A DNA stretch of 64,000 nt from Verrucomicrobiales bacterium (GTDB lineage Bacteria; Verrucomicrobiota; Verrucomicrobiia; Verrucomicrobiales; DEV007), in assembly GCA_029213265.1 (NCBI GenBank), contig JARGNG010000013.1, positions 1 through 64,000 of the forward strand, in the 5' to 3' direction. This document shows positions 18,857-28,135 of the stretch, in pieces; position 1 is the stretch's first letter; every line of letters begins with the position of its first letter. Position numbers and translations under genes: made by a program. The notes under the pieces were generated by a model. The model was not told the origin of the DNA and searched no databases. It saw only the letters and a list, made by a program, of their open reading frames with translations.

Positions 18857-19891
18857 CTATTGGTTTCCGGACGAAACGGGCGGCTTCCTTGAGACGGGAG
18901 CATCCACAGCATCGACCGAATTACTCGGCACGAGCGGCTTCACGGATTTGAGATACTTGAAGAGATCACTGTCCGTCGTGAGGACCACGGTGCTGCCACC
19001 CAGCATCTCCTGGTAGAGCTCCAGGGTTCTCGTGAACTCGTAGAATTCCGCCGCTTCAGGGGACTGGTTGTAGGCGTCCGCATAAATCTGGGTCGCTGTC
19101 GCATCGGCGGCTCCCATCGTTTCCTGAACGGTCTTGTAGGCCTCTGACTCGATCTTGCGAAGATCGCGCTCCATGTCGCCAAGAATCTTAGCGGCTTCCC
19201 CTTCTCCCTCGGAACGGAATCGTTCTGCGATCTGCTGACGCTCGGAAATCATCCGCTCGTAGATGCGCTCCTGGACACTCTGATTGTAGTTGATCCGCTT
19301 GAACCGGATGTCGAGCAGCTCGATTCCGAACTCCTGCAGCTTTGCTTTGGCCGTTTGATAGATGTCCTGCTCAAGCGCGGAACGACCGCGACGAATCGGG
19401 ATGAGTTTCCCGAGCGAGCCGGTCATGTCGGCCTCGGCAATGTCTTCCTCCACCTGCGGGGTTCGCTCCTTGGTCGTCCGAATCACCTCGATGAGTTCGT
19501 GCTTCGCAATCGAGTTCCGCGCTTCCGAGCCGAGAATGTCATCGAGGCGCGACTGGGCGCTTCGCTCATCCCGCAGTTTCTGAAAGTAACGGAGAGGGTC
19601 GACAATCGTCCAGCGGGCATAGGTATCGACCTGAATGTAGGTCTTGTCCTTGGTTGGCATTTCGGTGGCCCGCCCGTCCCATTCGAGAATGCGCCGGTCA
19701 AAGCGGTTCACTTTCTGGAGAAAGGGGACCTTAAATTTCAATCCCGGCTCTGCGATCGGCTCCCCGACCGGATCTCCGAACTGCGTGATGATGACCTGCT
19801 CGGTTTCCAAAACCGTGTAGAGGGCACCTGAGGCGATCATCAAAGCCACGAGGGCGATGATAGCGGCTAAACATCCAAATCCTTTTTTCAT
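18857..19891 (-). CDS. hflC: HflC, SPFH protease modulator
   Basis: 344 residues from ATG 19891 (MKKGFGCLAAIIALVALM); a TTG six bases earlier is less likely. One N-terminal transmembrane segment is followed by an SPFH domain (TEQVIITQFGDPVGEPIAEPGLKFK, GLKFKVPFLQKVNRFDRRILEWDG). HflC pairs with HflK in a periplasmic-facing complex that encloses and regulates the membrane protease FtsH. It lies 25 bp after hflK on the same strand. A C-terminal tail (SVDAVDAPVSRKPPVSSGNQ) is likely unstructured. Confidence 0.92.
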   Translation of the reverse strand: MKKGFGCLAAIIALVALMIASGALYTVLETEQVIITQFGDPVGEPIAEPGLKFKVPFLQKVNRFDRRILEWDGRATEMPTKDKTYIQVDTYARWTIVDPLRYFQKLRDERSAQSRLDDILGSEARNSIAKHELIEVIRTTKERTPQVEEDIAEADMTGSLGKLIPIRRGRSALEQDIYQTAKAKLQEFGIELLDIRFKRINYNQSVQERIYERMISERQQIAERFRSEGEGEAAKILGDMERDLRKIESEAYKTVQETMGAADATATQIYADAYNQSPEAAEFYEFTRTLELYQEMLGGSTVVLTTDSDLFKYLKSVKPLVPSNSVDAVDAPVSRKPPVSSGNQ

Positions 19892-19916
19892 AATCAAATT
19901 TTCTTTCGGGTTTCGT

Positions 19917-20906
19917 TTAGCGGGTGGGCAATGCAGAAGGGGTTAACTGAAGAAAGGGAAGCACCTGGCTGGCGCCTTCATCGATCACGACTTTCTTTTC
20001 AATCTGCGGCATGACGAGCTCCATGGACTCGAGGTAAAGACGTCGCCTCGTGACTTCGGGCGCTTTTTCATATTCGGCGAAGAGTGCATTGAATCGATTC
20101 GCATCGCCCTCTGCCTCGTTGATACGCTGTGTCGCATATCCTTCCGCCTCACTGATCGTTTTCTCCGCCTCACCACTTGCTTTCGGGACGGCGCGGTTGT
20201 ATTCCCCGTTGGCCACGTTGATCGCTTTTTCTTTCTCCTGCTGGGCCTGGTTTACTTCGTTGAAGGAACCCTGAACCGGCATGGGCGGATTCACATTCTT
20301 GAGCTGGACCTGATCAATCGAGATTCCGAGTTCATAGAGGTCGACCAGCTCTCTTAGCTTCTGGTTGCACTCTGATTCAATCTCCTGTCGACCGATCGTG
20401 ATCACCTCGTCGACGGTCCGATCCCCAACGACCTGACGCATGATGGACTCACTCGCATCGCGCAGGGTTGCATCCGCGTTTCGCACTTTAAAGAGATACT
20501 TCCCCGGATCGGAAATCCGATACTGAATGACCCACTCAACGAGAGCGGAGTTCAAATCTCCGGTCACCATGTTTTTCTCCAACTCCATTTCGCCGGGACT
20601 GACGTATTGGCTGGCGTTGGAATTTCCCGCTGTGCCAAAACCGAATTCCTGCTTCTGCTGTCGGCGAACCGGAACGGTGATGACTTCGTCGATCCCGAAG
20701 GGGAGCTTGAAATGAAGACCGGGGTCCTTCGTATCGACATGTTTACCAAATCGCAGGACGATACCGGCCTCCTCCACCTGCACGGTGTAGAAAGAGGTGA
20801 ACGCTGCGGCAAGGAGCAACATGGCCGCGGCGATTCCCAGGATCGCTTTCCCGTTCACATCGGGTGTTTTTATTTCAACTACTTCGTTTCCAATCTGGAT
20901 TCGCAT
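19917..20906 (-). CDS. hflK: HflK, SPFH protease modulator
   Basis: 329 residues. A transmembrane segment at about 20-42 (AILGIAAAMLLLAAAFTSFYTV) is followed by the SPFH domain (EEAGIVLRFGKHVDTKDPGLHFKLPFGIDEV) and a C-terminal coiled coil with KTISEAEGYATQRINEAEGDANRF. Upstream partner of HflC in the same operon; together they regulate FtsH. The usual proline/glycine-rich N-terminal tail of proteobacterial HflK is short here. Confidence 0.92.
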   Translation of the reverse strand: MRIQIGNEVVEIKTPDVNGKAILGIAAAMLLLAAAFTSFYTVQVEEAGIVLRFGKHVDTKDPGLHFKLPFGIDEVITVPVRRQQKQEFGFGTAGNSNASQYVSPGEMELEKNMVTGDLNSALVEWVIQYRISDPGKYLFKVRNADATLRDASESIMRQVVGDRTVDEVITIGRQEIESECNQKLRELVDLYELGISIDQVQLKNVNPPMPVQGSFNEVNQAQQEKEKAINVANGEYNRAVPKASGEAEKTISEAEGYATQRINEAEGDANRFNALFAEYEKAPEVTRRRLYLESMELVMPQIEKKVVIDEGASQVLPFLQLTPSALPTR

Positions 20907-20987
20907 GCGCGAACAGTAACGGCAACCCCCGCAGGTTCCAGTTACAATTCAGATAAGAAATTCCACTGGCGCGATGAACCGACCTAC

Positions 20988-21851
20988 TTACTGAGGGAGA
21001 GCCACCCCGCCCTGGATCGCGGCAATGACCCGAACACTGTCAGCGATGGCGCGGACGTTGTGCACCCGGAAAATATCGGCATGCGCGACCAGCCCCCGGA
21101 CAAGGCAGGCAATCGTCCCGGCGTCGCGGCGTGCCGGCTCGTCAATTTCGAGAACGTCACCGATCACCGTTTTCCGGGAAATGGGCAACAACACGGGAAG
21201 TTCATATTGAGTGAGTCGTTCGAGATCCCGGTAGATCGCAAGGTTGTCCTCTTTCTGCTTCGCGAAATCGATTCCCGGATCGAGAATGATCCGGTCATCG
21301 CTCAGACCGATGCGCCGGGCCCGCTCGAGTCGGTCTTCAAAGAACTCTTCCAGAGAAAGCCAGACATCCCGGTATTGCTGCATCGTGTGGGGAACCTTCG
21401 GAAGTCCGACCGTGTGCATGATGAGCAGGGACGCATCGAACTCGTAACAGAGTCGGGCATTGGTGTCGTCGACCAGTCCTCCGATGTCATTGATAATCTG
21501 CACCTTTCCCGTCTTGAGCACGGCTTCGACGATCTTCGGACGCCAGGTATTGACCGAGAGAAGTGGAGGCCAAATCTGCAATTCGTCCCGGGGCGCCATC
21601 TCCTCGCAGGCAGGAGCAAAGGCATCGAGAAATGGCATTAGACGCGCGATTTCCTCGTCTTCACTGATTGCCTTCCGGTTGGTCCGGGCGCTTTCCGCTC
21701 CGACATCGATGATATCCGCTCCATCCCGCACCATCTGCAGTGCCTGACGCAGCGCTTTTTCACTGTCGAGCGTTCCGTCTCCGGAAAAGGAATCGTCATT
21801 GATATTGACGATTCCCATGACCCGGGGAAAGGCCTGTAGCAGTTGCTTCAT
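20988..21851 (-). CDS. folP: Dihydropteroate synthase-like protein, divergent
   Basis: 287 residues with the pterin-binding barrel layout. Dihydropteroate synthase joins 6-hydroxymethyl-dihydropterin diphosphate and p-aminobenzoate in folate synthesis. The motifs are altered: MGIVNINDDSFSGDGT where MGIVNVTPDSFSDGG is usual, DVGAESAR in place of DIGGESTRPG, then NDIGG, LDPGIDFAK, PISRKTVIG and RVHNV. These keep the order of the family. The start overlaps the stop of the upstream sulfatase by four bases (ATGA), an unusual coupling. The enzyme may be a bona fide folP or a diverged paralogue. Confidence 0.8.
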   Translation of the reverse strand: MKQLLQAFPRVMGIVNINDDSFSGDGTLDSEKALRQALQMVRDGADIIDVGAESARTNRKAISEDEEIARLMPFLDAFAPACEEMAPRDELQIWPPLLSVNTWRPKIVEAVLKTGKVQIINDIGGLVDDTNARLCYEFDASLLIMHTVGLPKVPHTMQQYRDVWLSLEEFFEDRLERARRIGLSDDRIILDPGIDFAKQKEDNLAIYRDLERLTQYELPVLLPISRKTVIGDVLEIDEPARRDAGTIACLVRGLVAHADIFRVHNVRAIADSVRVIAAIQGGVALPQ

Positions 21852-23236
21852 GCCGCGTTCTTTTCCTTTTTCTGCGTTTGTTTTTTCTCGCGCTCCTGAC
21901 TCTGGCGGCTCATCGAAGCCCGCTTTTTCTCCTGAACCGGATCCGCTGCTTTTGTAACGGCACGATACTTTTTCATTTCCTTTCGGAAGGCTTGGAGACG
22001 CTCTGCCGCCTCGCCACGAGCGCTTTTTGCGAGATTGTTCTTCTCTTCGAAATCGACGCTCGTGTCATAGAAACGGCCATCGGAATAGTATTTGTATTTC
22101 TGATCGCGAAGATGCTCCGAAGCCTTTTCCCGATCTCCATCCCGATGATACCAGCAGTAGATATACGGCTTCTTTCGCTCCCCCTCACCGATCAGGGCGG
22201 GAACCAGGCTCACGCCGTCGAGATCATACGAATCCACCTTTTCCGGCGCCACTTCGGCCAACTCGACAAAGGTCGGAAAGAGGTCGGAAAAATCGACCAG
22301 CTCCTTACTCTCGGATCCCGCCTCGATCGTTCCGGGCCAGTTCGCGATGAAAGGCACATGAGTCCCGCTGTCTTTCGGACTCCCTTTGCCGCCCCGGTAG
22401 GTGCGCCCCATGAACTCGGAGGTGATCTCGGTCGCGGTTCCGTTGTCTCCCGTAAAAATCACGAGCGTGTTGTCCTGCAGGCCGAGTTCTTCCAGCTTGG
22501 AAACGACCTTGCCCACCATCTTGTCGGTGTAGGCGACGTCATCAGCCCAGTATTTCTGACTTCGAAAGCCTCCCGGTTCGGAAACTTTGTCGCGCCACAT
22601 GGTCGGGTCCCAGTCTTCACTGTCGGGCGTCGGAACAAAGGGCCAATGCGGAAGAATCATCGGATAGTAGACGAAGAAGGGTTTCCCTTCGTCGCGATTT
22701 TCGAGAAAGGAATTGATGTAATCGGTCACGAGATCAGGACCGAACTCGCCGTTCTTGAAATCCTTTTCCACTCCGTCGATCTCCAGTCCCGGATTGGGAT
22801 AGCGGCTCGGCCGACGGGTCAGCTGCCAGAGGCAGACTTTTTCAAAACCGAAATCGACGGGACCCTGGAACCCGCCCTCCAACTGCCACTTTCCGGCGAT
22901 ACAGGTTTGATACCCGGCATCCCGGAGCGCATTTCCAAAAGTGACCTGGGCCGGGTCGAGAATCCCGAATTTCACGTAGTTCCGGTTGTTGTATTTCCCG
23001 GTCATGATCTGGACCCGCGACGGAGTGCAGATCGGCTGCGCATGGGCATGTAGAAAACGCATCCCGCCAGCGGCGAGCTTGTCGAGGTGGGGGGTGGAAT
23101 ACATCTCGCTCCCGTTGGCACCAATGCACTCATAGCCCAGATCGTCGGCCATGATCATGACAATATTGGGCCGCTCAGCCGCGAGGACCGATAACGGAAA
23201 GAGAATTCCGAGGCAGGCAGAAAAGACGCGAGTCAT
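21848..23236 (-). CDS. Secreted sulfatase (arylsulfatase family)
   Basis: 462 residues with a signal peptide ending near VLAAERPN. The metal-binding MIMADDLGYECIG opening and the formylglycine motif CTPSRVQIMTGKY (C70) are intact, together with IAGKWQLEGG and VIFTGDNGTATE. The C-terminus is a charged tail rich in Lys, Gln and Glu (SQEREKKQTQKKEKNAA) that resembles a low-complexity extension. It overlaps folP by four bases, so the two are transcribed together. The substrate is not predictable from sequence. Confidence 0.93.
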   Translation of the reverse strand: MTRVFSACLGILFPLSVLAAERPNIVMIMADDLGYECIGANGSEMYSTPHLDKLAAGGMRFLHAHAQPICTPSRVQIMTGKYNNRNYVKFGILDPAQVTFGNALRDAGYQTCIAGKWQLEGGFQGPVDFGFEKVCLWQLTRRPSRYPNPGLEIDGVEKDFKNGEFGPDLVTDYINSFLENRDEGKPFFVYYPMILPHWPFVPTPDSEDWDPTMWRDKVSEPGGFRSQKYWADDVAYTDKMVGKVVSKLEELGLQDNTLVIFTGDNGTATEITSEFMGRTYRGGKGSPKDSGTHVPFIANWPGTIEAGSESKELVDFSDLFPTFVELAEVAPEKVDSYDLDGVSLVPALIGEGERKKPYIYCWYHRDGDREKASEHLRDQKYKYYSDGRFYDTSVDFEEKNNLAKSARGEAAERLQAFRKEMKKYRAVTKAADPVQEKKRASMSRQSQEREKKQTQKKEKNAA

Positions 23237-23275
23237 TCATCTGAGTGGACGAAATCCCACTTGAAAGAGCAATGC

Positions 23276-23302
23276 AAAAAGCCGGAAAATACTTCCGCTT
23301 TT
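23276..23302 (-). terminator. Rho-independent terminator after tyrS
   Basis: Read on the minus strand, AAAAGCGGAA pairs with TTCCGGCTTTT (one bulged G), followed by a T run. It is 76 bp downstream of the tyrS stop, upstream of the next co-directional sulfatase gene. Confidence 0.7.
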
Positions 23303-23377
23303 GCTTGACCGGGAGAGCAAGTCCGGGCCGGCCGATCTTCGATTGCTGGAAGCGTACCGGGAATCGAAAGACGCCCG

Positions 23378-24544
23378 CTAGAGCTTCACCCTGACGCTGC
23401 GCTTCTTGTTGAGCTTCAAGACCTGTCCCGCAGACAAGGCCGGCTCACTCTTCGGGTCGGTTTGTTTTTCCCCGTCGATTTGAATGCTGCCCTGCTGAAT
23501 CAAACGACGAACATCGCCCCCGGATTTTGGCTCTTCGATCGAGGCGAAGGCAGCCTGCACGATCCCGAGCAAATCTGAACGGTCCGATGGCGGGGCAAAC
23601 CCGGGAAGCTCCACCTCCTCCAGATTTCCGCGGTTGTTCCAGTTGGAAAGAGCCTGCTCAGCGGCTTCGGCGGAGTGGTAACGAGTCACGATCTTCGCGG
23701 CGAGGGATTTCTTTGCTTCGAGTGGATGCGCATCCGCCGGAATTTCTTCCCCAAGGAGGAGAATGGAGTAGCGCAACATCAGCTCATCGGAAACACTCAT
23801 GACTTTTCCGAACATCTCGCCCGCCGGTTCCGTGATGCCGACATAGTTATCGAGGCTCTTGCTCATCTTTTTCACGCCGTCGAGGCCTTCGAGAAGCGGC
23901 ATGCACATGACAACCTGCGGCTCGAGGCCTTCACTCTTCTGCATGTCGCGACCGACAAGAATATTGAAAAGCTGATCGGTTCCGCCGAGCTCCACATCGG
24001 AACTTACTTCCACGGAATCCCAGCCCTGAACGAGGGGATACTGGATCTCGTGAAGGCGAACCTCCTCGTCGTTCGCAAGGCGGTTCTTGAAGTCCTCCCG
24101 ATGCAACATCTGCTGCATCGTGACCCGAGCGTTCAATTTGATGACGTCGGTAAAAGACATCTTGTCGAACCACTGACCGTTAAAAACAACTTCGGTCTTT
24201 TCCTCGTCGAGAATGGCGAAGGCCTGTTCCTGATAGGTCTTGGCATTCACCAGAATCTCCTCCCGGGAAAGAGGCGGACGGGTTTTGGATCGACCGGTCG
24301 GGTCCCCGATCTGGGCTGTGAAATCCCCGATGATAAGGACCGCCTGGTGGCCCAGTTCCTGAAACTGGCGAAGCTTCTCGAGAACAACGCTGTGGCCGAG
24401 ATGCAGATCCGGCGAGGTAGGATCGACACCCAACTTGGCACGCAGGGGCCGTCCGGATTCGAGCTTCTTCAGCAGCTCCTTTTCGCTGATTAAATTAGCG
24501 ACACCACGGGTAAGGATCGCGAGCTGTTCTTGGGGGGATTTCAT
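23378..24544 (-). CDS. tyrS: Tyrosine--tRNA ligase
   Basis: 388 residues from ATG 24544 (MKSPQEQLAILTRG), where the family normally begins; an upstream ATG at 24592 adds 16 residues and overlaps the preceding stop by four bases, so it cannot be excluded. The class I signatures are HLGH (residues 48-51) and VKKMSKS, with ADLQ-equivalent region GGTDQLFNILVGRDMQ. An S4-like RNA-binding domain closes the protein (GDVRRLIQQGSIQIDGEKQ). It charges tRNA-Tyr. It is last in a minus-strand run after truA and the AraC-type gene, followed by a terminator at 23276-23302. Confidence 0.96.
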   Translation of the reverse strand: MKSPQEQLAILTRGVANLISEKELLKKLESGRPLRAKLGVDPTSPDLHLGHSVVLEKLRQFQELGHQAVLIIGDFTAQIGDPTGRSKTRPPLSREEILVNAKTYQEQAFAILDEEKTEVVFNGQWFDKMSFTDVIKLNARVTMQQMLHREDFKNRLANDEEVRLHEIQYPLVQGWDSVEVSSDVELGGTDQLFNILVGRDMQKSEGLEPQVVMCMPLLEGLDGVKKMSKSLDNYVGITEPAGEMFGKVMSVSDELMLRYSILLLGEEIPADAHPLEAKKSLAAKIVTRYHSAEAAEQALSNWNNRGNLEEVELPGFAPPSDRSDLLGIVQAAFASIEEPKSGGDVRRLIQQGSIQIDGEKQTDPKSEPALSAGQVLKLNKKRSVRVKL

Positions 24545-24588
24545 GACGGGCAAAGAGGGCGGCAAGAAACATGGCACCGCACCGATGA

Positions 24589-25545
24589 TCAAGCCTCTTC
24601 TTTGTTGTCCGACCCTTTCCCGACGGGGGTCTCCTTCCGGGCATCCTCACCAGCTACCAGGCTGAACTTTTCCCGATAAACCTGCGGGGTGATGTCGAAG
24701 ACGGCCTCGAACTCACGGCTGAATTCCGAGGTCGATGCAAATCCCACCTCTTTGGAAATCCGGCGGGGCTCGTCCCCGGTCGAGAGGAGGCGGCACGCCG
24801 CGTGGAAGACACGACGCCGGTGAGAATAGTCATTCATGCTCATCCCGGTGAGATCTTCAAATGCGTCTTCGATCGCTTTTTTCTCAAAGCCACCGCGCGG
24901 CATCTTCGCCGGATCAAACGGTGCCGCCCGGAGAATTGTCGATTCGATTTCATCGAGAGCGTGTTTTGCCTCGGGAAGGATTTCGATCTCCGAAACCCCG
25001 CGCCAGAAGCGAAGGTGCTCATCGGTCAGAAGCGTCATCAATTTGAGAACCGAGATGCGGGCAACCGGCTCGAGCTGACGTTTCTCCTTGAGAAGCCCCC
25101 GAAGATATTCGAGCTCGCTGCGAACGCGGGAGGCCCCTTCGTTTTTCGTTGTAAAGACGTGGAGATTGTCCTCGCGCGGGTAGCGAAACCACGACTGATC
25201 AAAAAACAGGGTGAGGAGATTGGGGGAATTCGCGATCAGCTGGTATTCCTGCGTAAGCCATTCCGGCAAAAAGCGGAGACGGGTCAGGACGACCTCCTCG
25301 GGCTGTTTAACGGTATGCCTGTGACCGGGATTCACAACAACAACCGCTCCTTCCCGGACCGCCTGGGTACCGACATCGGTTTCGTGGAGAAATGTTCCCT
25401 CCTGCACAAAGAAGATTTCCGGAAAGTTGGTAGCCGGAAACTCATACTCATCGATGAGATAAAAGTTCGTCAAGCGCACAGGCCAGCGTCCCGAGTTTTC
25501 GATCCGGTTGTCAGTAATCGACGATTTTTTGAAAAACATTGCCAT
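24589..25545 (-). CDS. AraC-family transcriptional regulator
   Basis: 318 residues. The N-terminal ~100 residues look like a cupin-type AraC arm (FLHETDVGTQAVREGAVVVVNPGHRHTV), then a linker and a C-terminal double helix-turn-helix (residues ~215-290: KKAIEDAFEDLTGMSMNDYSHRRRVFHAACRLL and EVGFASTSEFSREFEAVFDITPQVYREKF). Regulated genes are unknown; the tail is charged (EDARKETPVGKGSDNKEEA). Its stop overlaps the alternative tyrS start. Confidence 0.9.
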   Translation of the reverse strand: MAMFFKKSSITDNRIENSGRWPVRLTNFYLIDEYEFPATNFPEIFFVQEGTFLHETDVGTQAVREGAVVVVNPGHRHTVKQPEEVVLTRLRFLPEWLTQEYQLIANSPNLLTLFFDQSWFRYPREDNLHVFTTKNEGASRVRSELEYLRGLLKEKRQLEPVARISVLKLMTLLTDEHLRFWRGVSEIEILPEAKHALDEIESTILRAAPFDPAKMPRGGFEKKAIEDAFEDLTGMSMNDYSHRRRVFHAACRLLSTGDEPRRISKEVGFASTSEFSREFEAVFDITPQVYREKFSLVAGEDARKETPVGKGSDNKEEA

Positions 25546-25575
25546 GGCCGGAAGGCGAGGTGTTCGTCAGGTCAT

Positions 25576-26379
25576 TCAGGGTTTCGGAAAAAACTCCGGA
25601 GGATAGAGGACCCGCTCCAGACTGAGCCCGTCCGCCGGTGCACAAAACGGAGCCTTTCGGTCACGATCCGCACCTTGCAGGAGAGCGATGATTTCCGGAG
25701 GAGGAAATTTACCCTCTATACAATACACTGCTGAGCCGACAAGGAAACGAACCATTTTATAGAGAAATCCATTTCCGCAAAACCCGATTTTGATCGAGTC
25801 AGCCTCCTCCCGATCCACCGTCACCGAGGAGATCACCCGAATTGTGTCGCGACTCTCGTCCTTTCCATCGTTCCGGTTGGCAGAGAAGGAGCGGAAATCG
25901 TGGGTTCCTTCAAAAAGGCGGGCCACCTCTTCGAGGCGACCGTCCGGATCAAATCCGCGACGATGCCAGGCCAAACCGGCAAGTAGCGGCGGCAGAACGT
26001 CGCCCGTCTCGATCCGGTAGACATAGCACTTTCCCTCTGCGGAAAAGCGGGCATGAAAATCGGCCGGAACAGCCTCGCAATTCAGGATCCGAATTGCGGC
26101 GGGGAGATTGGCATTGAGCGCTTTTTGCCACTCCACCGGACCCATCCGCCAATCCCCCGGCACATCAAAGTGAGCCACCTGCCCTGCTGCGGAAACGCCG
26201 GAGTCAGTCCGCCCCGATCCCTGAACCGTCGCAACACCGGGACAGATTTTCGTAGCGGAGGCCTGAAGATGATCCTGGATCGTATTTCCCTCCGGTTGGC
26301 TCTGCCAGCCATCAAACCGGCGTCCGTCGTAGGCAACGTCGATGCGGAAGCGCTGAAAGTGGGAGGCAGGTTCGGACAT
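25576..26379 (-). CDS. truA: tRNA pseudouridine synthase A
   Basis: 267 residues. Catalytic aspartate D59 lies in GSGRTDSGVSAAGQVAHF. Other TruA signatures are RFRIDVAYDGRRFDGWQSQ, VYRIETG and FLYKMVRFLVGS. The enzyme forms pseudouridine at positions 38-40 of the tRNA anticodon arm. It lies 30 bp upstream of the AraC-family gene and diverges from the M23 peptidase gene. Confidence 0.96.
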   Translation of the reverse strand: MSEPASHFQRFRIDVAYDGRRFDGWQSQPEGNTIQDHLQASATKICPGVATVQGSGRTDSGVSAAGQVAHFDVPGDWRMGPVEWQKALNANLPAAIRILNCEAVPADFHARFSAEGKCYVYRIETGDVLPPLLAGLAWHRRGFDPDGRLEEVARLFEGTHDFRSFSANRNDGKDESRDTIRVISSVTVDREEADSIKIGFCGNGFLYKMVRFLVGSAVYCIEGKFPPPEIIALLQGADRDRKAPFCAPADGLSLERVLYPPEFFPKP

Positions 26380-26536
26380 GGAGGGCCCAATATCGGGCAG
26401 ATTCCGTTTTTTTCACCGAAGGATACAAACCGATTTCCTCCGGGGACGGCCGGGGTTCCGTTGCATTTCAGCCTCACTCATCCGTTGCCAAATTCACACG
26501 ATTGCCTTCTATTCGGGAGGCTTTCCCCCTTCGGTT

Positions 26537-27352
26537 TTGAAAAAGATTCCCTATCTCGACATTCAGCAGCACCTCAAAGAGTGGCACCACATCGTCCTGC
26601 CCCTGTTCTTCATCATTGCGGCGGTCCTGCTCATTCTTTTTCTAGTGATCCGTACCGGGGAGAAACCCGTCGTCTACGATTGGGATCCGGAATCTCCCGC
26701 GCGGGTCGGATTGCTCAATGCGGGGAACGATGCTGTTTTTGACCCCGCCTTTGCGGTCCCCTCCCCCATCGAGATGGTCCTCGCCCCGACCGTCGATCAC
26801 TTTGATTCCCCTGTCGGAAGCCGGCTCGGAGCACTGACTTACAATGCGCAGCCCTTCCTGACAGATCGACATCTCGGGGACGACTTCAACGGGATCGGGG
26901 GATGGAACTCCGACCTCGGAGACCCGGTTTACGCGGTTGCTGATGGGTACGTGCTCTCCGCCGGGTGGCCCGGCGATGGCTGGGGAAACGTCATTACTCT
27001 TCTCCACGAAATCGAAGACGGCCCGCAGATCCAGACCTTTTACGCTCACCTCGACACCATGACGGTACCCGTCGGGAAGCAGGTTCGCCGCGGCGACAAG
27101 ATTGGAACGATTGGCAATGCGAACGGAAACTACCTGGCTCACCTACACTTTGAACTCCGCACTTCGCCTTCACTCGACGTCGGAGGAGGCTACGCTGATG
27201 AAAAGCTCGGGCGCCTCTCCGGTGAGCTCGCCCTGAAAAAGTGGCGATCCCGCAATGACGACCAGCTGGTCCCTGCCCCCGTCGGAACGCCAATCGAGCC
27301 CGGCGCCTTCCAACTCGACGTCGACGACGGGGAAGGCACCCCGTCCAACTGA
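26537..27352 (+). CDS. M23 family metallopeptidase (LysM-less), membrane-anchored
   Basis: 271 residues if it starts at TTG 26537; the frame is open up to ATG 26378, which would overlap the divergent truA start, so the start is uncertain. A membrane segment near residues 16-38 (IVLPLFFIIAAVLLILFLVI) precedes a LytM domain with the zinc motif HLGDDFNG (H-x3-D type) and LAHLHFELR (HxH type), plus GWGNVITLLHE. It cleaves peptidoglycan cross-bridges. The stop overlaps the next ATG by one base (TGATG). Confidence 0.85.
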   Translation: MKKIPYLDIQQHLKEWHHIVLPLFFIIAAVLLILFLVIRTGEKPVVYDWDPESPARVGLLNAGNDAVFDPAFAVPSPIEMVLAPTVDHFDSPVGSRLGALTYNAQPFLTDRHLGDDFNGIGGWNSDLGDPVYAVADGYVLSAGWPGDGWGNVITLLHEIEDGPQIQTFYAHLDTMTVPVGKQVRRGDKIGTIGNANGNYLAHLHFELRTSPSLDVGGGYADEKLGRLSGELALKKWRSRNDDQLVPAPVGTPIEPGAFQLDVDDGEGTPSN

Positions 27353-28083
27353 TGGACTCGACCTCGGCCATCATTGCGGCGGCGGCCATTTTGTTCGCTG
27401 CCTCCTACCTCCAGTCGGCGACGGGCTTCGGAGGAGCCATTTTCTGCATGGCGCTCCTCCCTCTCGTGATCCCGATCTATGACGCGATTGCATTCGTCTC
27501 CGCCTCCAGTTTCCTCGTGCTCGTGATGGTCATCTTCGCAAACCGCTCCGGGCTCTCCCTGAAGAATGCCGGGCCGCTTTGCATCGGAATGGTGATCGGA
27601 ATTCCGATTGGCTACTACTCCCTTCGACAGCTCGATGGCGAATTCATCAGGCGAACTCTCGGTGCGATTCTCATGATCATTGCCGCAGCTGAGTTTCTAC
27701 AGGGACGCTTCGCGAATTGGAAAATACCGGAGAAAACGGGAGCTCTATTCGGGATCGTGGGCGGTGTTCTCGCAGGCGCGTTCAATGTCGGCGGCCCCCC
27801 TGTCGTGGCCTACGTCTACTCAAGGAAATGGTCCAAGGTCGAGATGGTCGCCATTTTGCAGGCAGTCTTTATTGCCGGTGTGATCGCCCGGAACCTCCTT
27901 ATGCTCGGGGCAGGAGAATTCACGATCGACCTCATTAAAATGGTCGCCTGGGCTACTCCCGCCGCTGCGATCGCAGTTTGGCTTGGAAAACTCACTCTCG
28001 ATCGGCTCCCTCTCCCGATTCTGAAACGCATCGTCTTCTGCCTCATTTTCCTGATCGGGTTGAAATATCTGACCGGATGGTAG
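27352..28083 (+). CDS. TauE/SafE family sulfite exporter-like permease
   Basis: 243 residues with about eight hydrophobic segments typical of the TauE/SafE (DUF81) family. The opening region SYLQSATGFGGAIFCMALLP and the internal repeat-like segment GGVLAGAFNVGGPPVVAYVYS match the family's paired glycine-rich motifs. Family members export sulfite or organosulfur anions. Its coding region begins in the stop of the M23 gene, so the two are translationally coupled. Substrate not deducible. Confidence 0.88.
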   Translation: MDSTSAIIAAAAILFAASYLQSATGFGGAIFCMALLPLVIPIYDAIAFVSASSFLVLVMVIFANRSGLSLKNAGPLCIGMVIGIPIGYYSLRQLDGEFIRRTLGAILMIIAAAEFLQGRFANWKIPEKTGALFGIVGGVLAGAFNVGGPPVVAYVYSRKWSKVEMVAILQAVFIAGVIARNLLMLGAGEFTIDLIKMVAWATPAAAIAVWLGKLTLDRLPLPILKRIVFCLIFLIGLKYLTGW

Positions 28084-28135
28084 GGCTTTTCAAAACCCCC
28101 GTTTCTGTGGTAAAAATAGGAAATCACATCTGTTC

